A stretch of DNA of 49,258 bases from Oscillospiraceae bacterium (GTDB lineage Bacteria > Bacillota > Clostridia > Oscillospirales > Oscillospiraceae), in the NCBI GenBank assembly GCA_016282135.1, contig JAEEKA010000093.1, positions 1-49,258 on the forward strand, given 5' to 3'. The notes beneath the pieces were generated by a model. It did no database searches and was not told the origin of the DNA. It was given only the letters and a program-made list of their open reading frames with translations. This document shows, piece after piece, positions 46,912 through 49,258 of this stretch (positions are counted from its first letter, which is position 1; every line of letters begins with the position of its first letter). A program made the translations under genes and the position numbers.

Positions 46912-48729
46912 ATGTATCGTTCTCATGTCCTGATTTGCGGAGGCACCGGTTGTACCTCCTCCGGCTCCCAGAAGGTGCGCGAGCGCCTGGCCGAAGAGCT
47001 GAAGGCCAAGGGCCTCGAAAATGAGATCAAGATCGTGCAGACCGGCTGCTTCGGCCTCTGCGCTCTGGGTCCCGTTATGATCGTCTACCCCGAGGGAACC
47101 TTCTACTCCCGCGTCACCGAGAATGACATTCCCGAGATCGTGGAGGAGCACCTGCTCAAGGGCCGTATCGTGACCCGTCTGGAGTACAAGGAAGGCGCCG
47201 AGATCACCGAGCCCGGCAAGAATGTCTCCCTCAACGACACCAACTTCTACAAGTCTCAGCTCCGTGTTGCCCTCCGCAACTGCGGCGTCATCAACCCCGA
47301 GAACATCGACGAGTACATTGCCCGTGACGGCTACATGGCCCTGGGCAAGGTCCTCACCGAGATGAAGCCCGAGGACGTGATCCAGGTTCTGCTGGATTCC
47401 GGCCTCCGCGGCCGCGGCGGCGCCGGCTTCCCCACCGGTATGAAGTGGAAGTTCGCCCGCGCCTATGACAACGACCAGAAGTACGTCTGCTGCAACGCCG
47501 ACGAAGGCGACCCCGGCGCTTTCATGGACCGTTCCGTCCTGGAAGGCGACCCCCACGTCGTCCTGGAGGCCATGACCATCGCCGGTTACACCATCGGCGC
47601 TTCTCAGGGCTATATCTACGTCCGTGCCGAGTACCCCATCGCGGTCAAGCGTCTGCAGATCGCCATCAAGCAGGCCCGGGAGTACGGCCTGCTGGGTGAC
47701 AACATCCTGGGTACCGGCTTCAAGTTTGACATCGACCTGCGTTTGGGCGCCGGCGCTTTCGTCTGCGGCGAGGAAACCGCTCTGATGACCTCCATCGAGG
47801 GCAACCGCGGCGAGCCCCGTCCCCGTCCTCCCTTCCCCGCGGAGAAGGGCCTGTTCCAGAAGCCTTCCATCCTGAACAACGTGGAAACCTGGGCCAACAT
47901 CCCCCAGATCATCCTCAAGGGCGCCGACTGGTTCGCCTCCATGGGCACCGAGAAGTCCAAGGGCACCAAGGTCTTCGCTCTGGGCGGCAAGATCACCCAC
48001 ACCGGCCTGGTGGAGATCCCCATGGGCACTCCGCTGCGCAAGGTCATTGAGGAAATCGGCGGCGGCATTCCCAACGGCAAGAAGTTCAAGGCTGCGCAGA
48101 CCGGCGGTCCCTCCGGCGGCTGCATCCCGGCCGAGCACTTCGACGTGCCCATCGACTATGACAACCTGATCGCCATCGGCTCCATGATGGGCTCCGGCGG
48201 CCTGATCGTCATGGACGAGGACAACTGCATGGTGGACATCGCCAAGTTCTTCCTGCAGTTCACCGTGGACGAGTCCTGCGGCAAGTGCACCCCCTGCCGG
48301 ATCGGCACCAAGCGTCTGCTGGAGATGCTGGAAAAGATCACCAAGGGCCAGGGCACCCTGGAGGACCTGGACAAGATGGAGGAGCTCTGCTACTACATCA
48401 AGGCCAACGCCCTCTGCGGTCTGGGCCAGACGGCCCCCAACCCCGTCCTCTCCACTCTGCGTTACTTCCGCGACGAGTACATTGCCCACGTGGTAGACAA
48501 GCGCTGCCCCGCCGGCGTGTGCAAGCATCTGCTGAAGTTCGTGGTGAACAAGGAGAAGTGCATCGGCTGCGGTCTGTGTATGCGCAACTGCCCGGCCAAC
48601 GCCATTACCCGCACGGACTACATTGCCCCGGGCCACAAGCTGGCTTCCGTCGAAATTGACCCCGAGAAGTGCGTCAAGTGCGGCGTCTGCATGGGCAACT
48701 GCAAGTTCAAGGCCATCAGCAAGCAGTAA
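46912..48729 (+). CDS. hydB: HydB, NADH-binding (NuoF-like) subunit of the bifurcating hydrogenase
   Basis: 605 aa. N-terminal [2Fe-2S] domain (CGGTGCTSSGS, TGCFGLC); NuoF core with GRGGAGFPTGMKW and ADEGDPGAFMDRSV for NADH and FMN; [4Fe-4S] motif SCGKCTPCR plus a distal Cys (ALCGLG); and a C-terminal 2x[4Fe-4S] ferredoxin domain (CIGCGLCMRNCP, CVKCGVCMGNC). This is the domain order of HydB, which couples NADH and ferredoxin oxidation to H2 formation, or the reverse. ATG with AGGAGG upstream. hydA follows after 10 bp. Confidence 0.96.
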   Translation: MYRSHVLICGGTGCTSSGSQKVRERLAEELKAKGLENEIKIVQTGCFGLCALGPVMIVYPEGTFYSRVTENDIPEIVEEHLLKGRIVTRLEYKEGAEITEPGKNVSLNDTNFYKSQLRVALRNCGVINPENIDEYIARDGYMALGKVLTEMKPEDVIQVLLDSGLRGRGGAGFPTGMKWKFARAYDNDQKYVCCNADEGDPGAFMDRSVLEGDPHVVLEAMTIAGYTIGASQGYIYVRAEYPIAVKRLQIAIKQAREYGLLGDNILGTGFKFDIDLRLGAGAFVCGEETALMTSIEGNRGEPRPRPPFPAEKGLFQKPSILNNVETWANIPQIILKGADWFASMGTEKSKGTKVFALGGKITHTGLVEIPMGTPLRKVIEEIGGGIPNGKKFKAAQTGGPSGGCIPAEHFDVPIDYDNLIAIGSMMGSGGLIVMDEDNCMVDIAKFFLQFTVDESCGKCTPCRIGTKRLLEMLEKITKGQGTLEDLDKMEELCYYIKANALCGLGQTAPNPVLSTLRYFRDEYIAHVVDKRCPAGVCKHLLKFVVNKEKCIGCGLCMRNCPANAITRTDYIAPGHKLASVEIDPEKCVKCGVCMGNCKFKAISKQ

Positions 48730-48739
48730 GGAGGACAAC

Positions 48740-49258
48740 ATGGAACAGTATACTGTCAAGATCAATGGCATTGAGGTAACTGCCCCGAAGGGTACTACCA
48801 TCCTCGAGGCGGCCCGGATGGCCGGCGTGACCATCCCCACCCTGTGCTATCTGAAGGACATCAACGCGATCGGCGCCTGCCGCATCTGCGTGGTGGAGGT
48901 CAAGGGCGCCCGCGGCCTGTGCGCGGCCTGCGTGTATCCCATTGCCCCCAATATGGAAGTTTTCACCCACACCCCCCGGGTCGTGGCCTACCGCAAGAAG
49001 ACCCTGGAGCTGATCCTCTCCGATCACAACTGCTCCTGCCTGTCCTGCGTCCGCTCCGGCAACTGCGAGCTCCAGGAGCTCTGCCGTGAGTACGGCGTGA
49101 ACCAGGAAGCCTTTGTCGGTGACAAGAACCCCTCCGAGATCGACGAGTCCGCCGCCCACCTGGTCCGCGACAACTCCAAGTGCATCCTCTGCCGCCGCTG
49201 TGTAGCCGCCTGTGAGAAGTTCCAGGGCGTGGGCGTCATCGGCGCCAACGCGCGCGGC
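48740..49258 (+). CDS. hydA: HydA, catalytic [FeFe] hydrogenase subunit, 3' end cut by window edge
   Basis: The first 173 residues are visible; the frame is open to the end of the window. N-terminal [2Fe-2S] domain (residues 1-80) with CYLKDINAIGACRICVVEV and LCAACV. Then the His-ligated [4Fe-4S] site HNCSCLSCVRSGNCELQ (HxCxCLxC-type) and the start of a further [4Fe-4S] motif CILCRRCVAACE. This is the N-terminus of HydA/NuoG-like hydrogenases; the H-cluster domain lies beyond the window. ATG with AAGGAGG upstream. Being next to hydB confirms the assignment. Confidence 0.94.
   Translation, partial: MEQYTVKINGIEVTAPKGTTILEAARMAGVTIPTLCYLKDINAIGACRICVVEVKGARGLCAACVYPIAPNMEVFTHTPRVVAYRKKTLELILSDHNCSCLSCVRSGNCELQELCREYGVNQEAFVGDKNPSEIDESAAHLVRDNSKCILCRRCVAACEKFQGVGVIGANARG

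Noticed and set aside
45826..48840. 1004-codon open frame antisense to hydB and neighbours
   Set aside because: Crosses several sure genes; composition (Ala/Gly/Leu/Val/His) is typical of antisense shadow frames.

Overview
The window reads as part of the chromosome of a GC-rich, endospore-forming, anaerobic gut-type Clostridium, most like Oscillospiraceae (Oscillibacter / Flavonifractor / Lawsonibacter-like). The grounds are the sporulation genes yabP-yabQ-divIC-yabR, a tandem array of Spo0A-box-like sequences, a HydABC-type [FeFe] hydrogenase operon, an SLH-anchored surface protein and Firmicute-type ribosome-binding sites. No rRNA, prophage, insertion sequence or CRISPR array was seen. The family placement is inference.

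Layout. 1-7.6 kb: two abutting tRNA genes (Glu, Met), a membrane protein, rsmI, a trmN6-like methylase, a 2x[4Fe-4S] ferredoxin, a short Clp-type AAA+ ATPase, an MmcQ/YjbR protein and glnA. 7.6-18 kb: a surface protein joining endonuclease I, GH25 lysozyme and three SLH domains; the threonine-to-glycine operon tdh-kbl; an SH3/VanY-like carboxypeptidase; a CtpE-like P-type ATPase; and a GHKL ATPase gene with five 10-bp-phased Spo0A-like boxes upstream. 18.9-28.5 kb: an SDR oxidoreductase, yabP-yabQ-divIC-yabR, minD, a catalytically odd methylglyoxal synthase homologue, DUF2461, hisS, aspS and a ttcA-like gene. 29-32.6 kb: rplM-rpsI, then a PadR-controlled operon with two acetyltransferases. 32.8-40.2 kb: a MacAB-like efflux operon with two adaptor proteins, and nudC. 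40.8-49.3 kb: a DUF6291-like gene and the hydrogenase operon: hydC, a block of six small regulatory or sensory genes around a second hydrogenase-like protein, a [2Fe-2S] protein, hydB and the start of hydA.

The most unusual layer is between the genes. Nearly every intergenic gap holds members of a few short repeat families. (1) Heptanucleotide tandem arrays (GAATTGA, GAAGTAA, TTGACAA, AGGTGAC, GTTCAGA, GCAATAG), often starting at a stop codon. Because 7 is coprime to 3, arrays of stop-containing heptamers close all three reading frames. (2) About 17 copies of a 23-32 bp AT-rich palindrome whose stems vary with compensating changes. (3) GTAGGG mini-hairpins with interchangeable stems. (4) A GC-rich double-hairpin unit. 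Four 0.4-0.5 kb islands are bracketed by inverted heptamer arrays plus palindromes, like miniature inverted-repeat elements. At least seven genes take their stop codon from these repeats.

The hydrogenase operon is the best candidate for an under-described system. A sensory-type [FeFe] hydrogenase, in which Ala replaces the proton-relay Cys, sits with two DRTGG-like proteins, two stand-alone GHKL ATPases and a PHP phosphoesterase, inside the operon of an electron-bifurcating hydrogenase.
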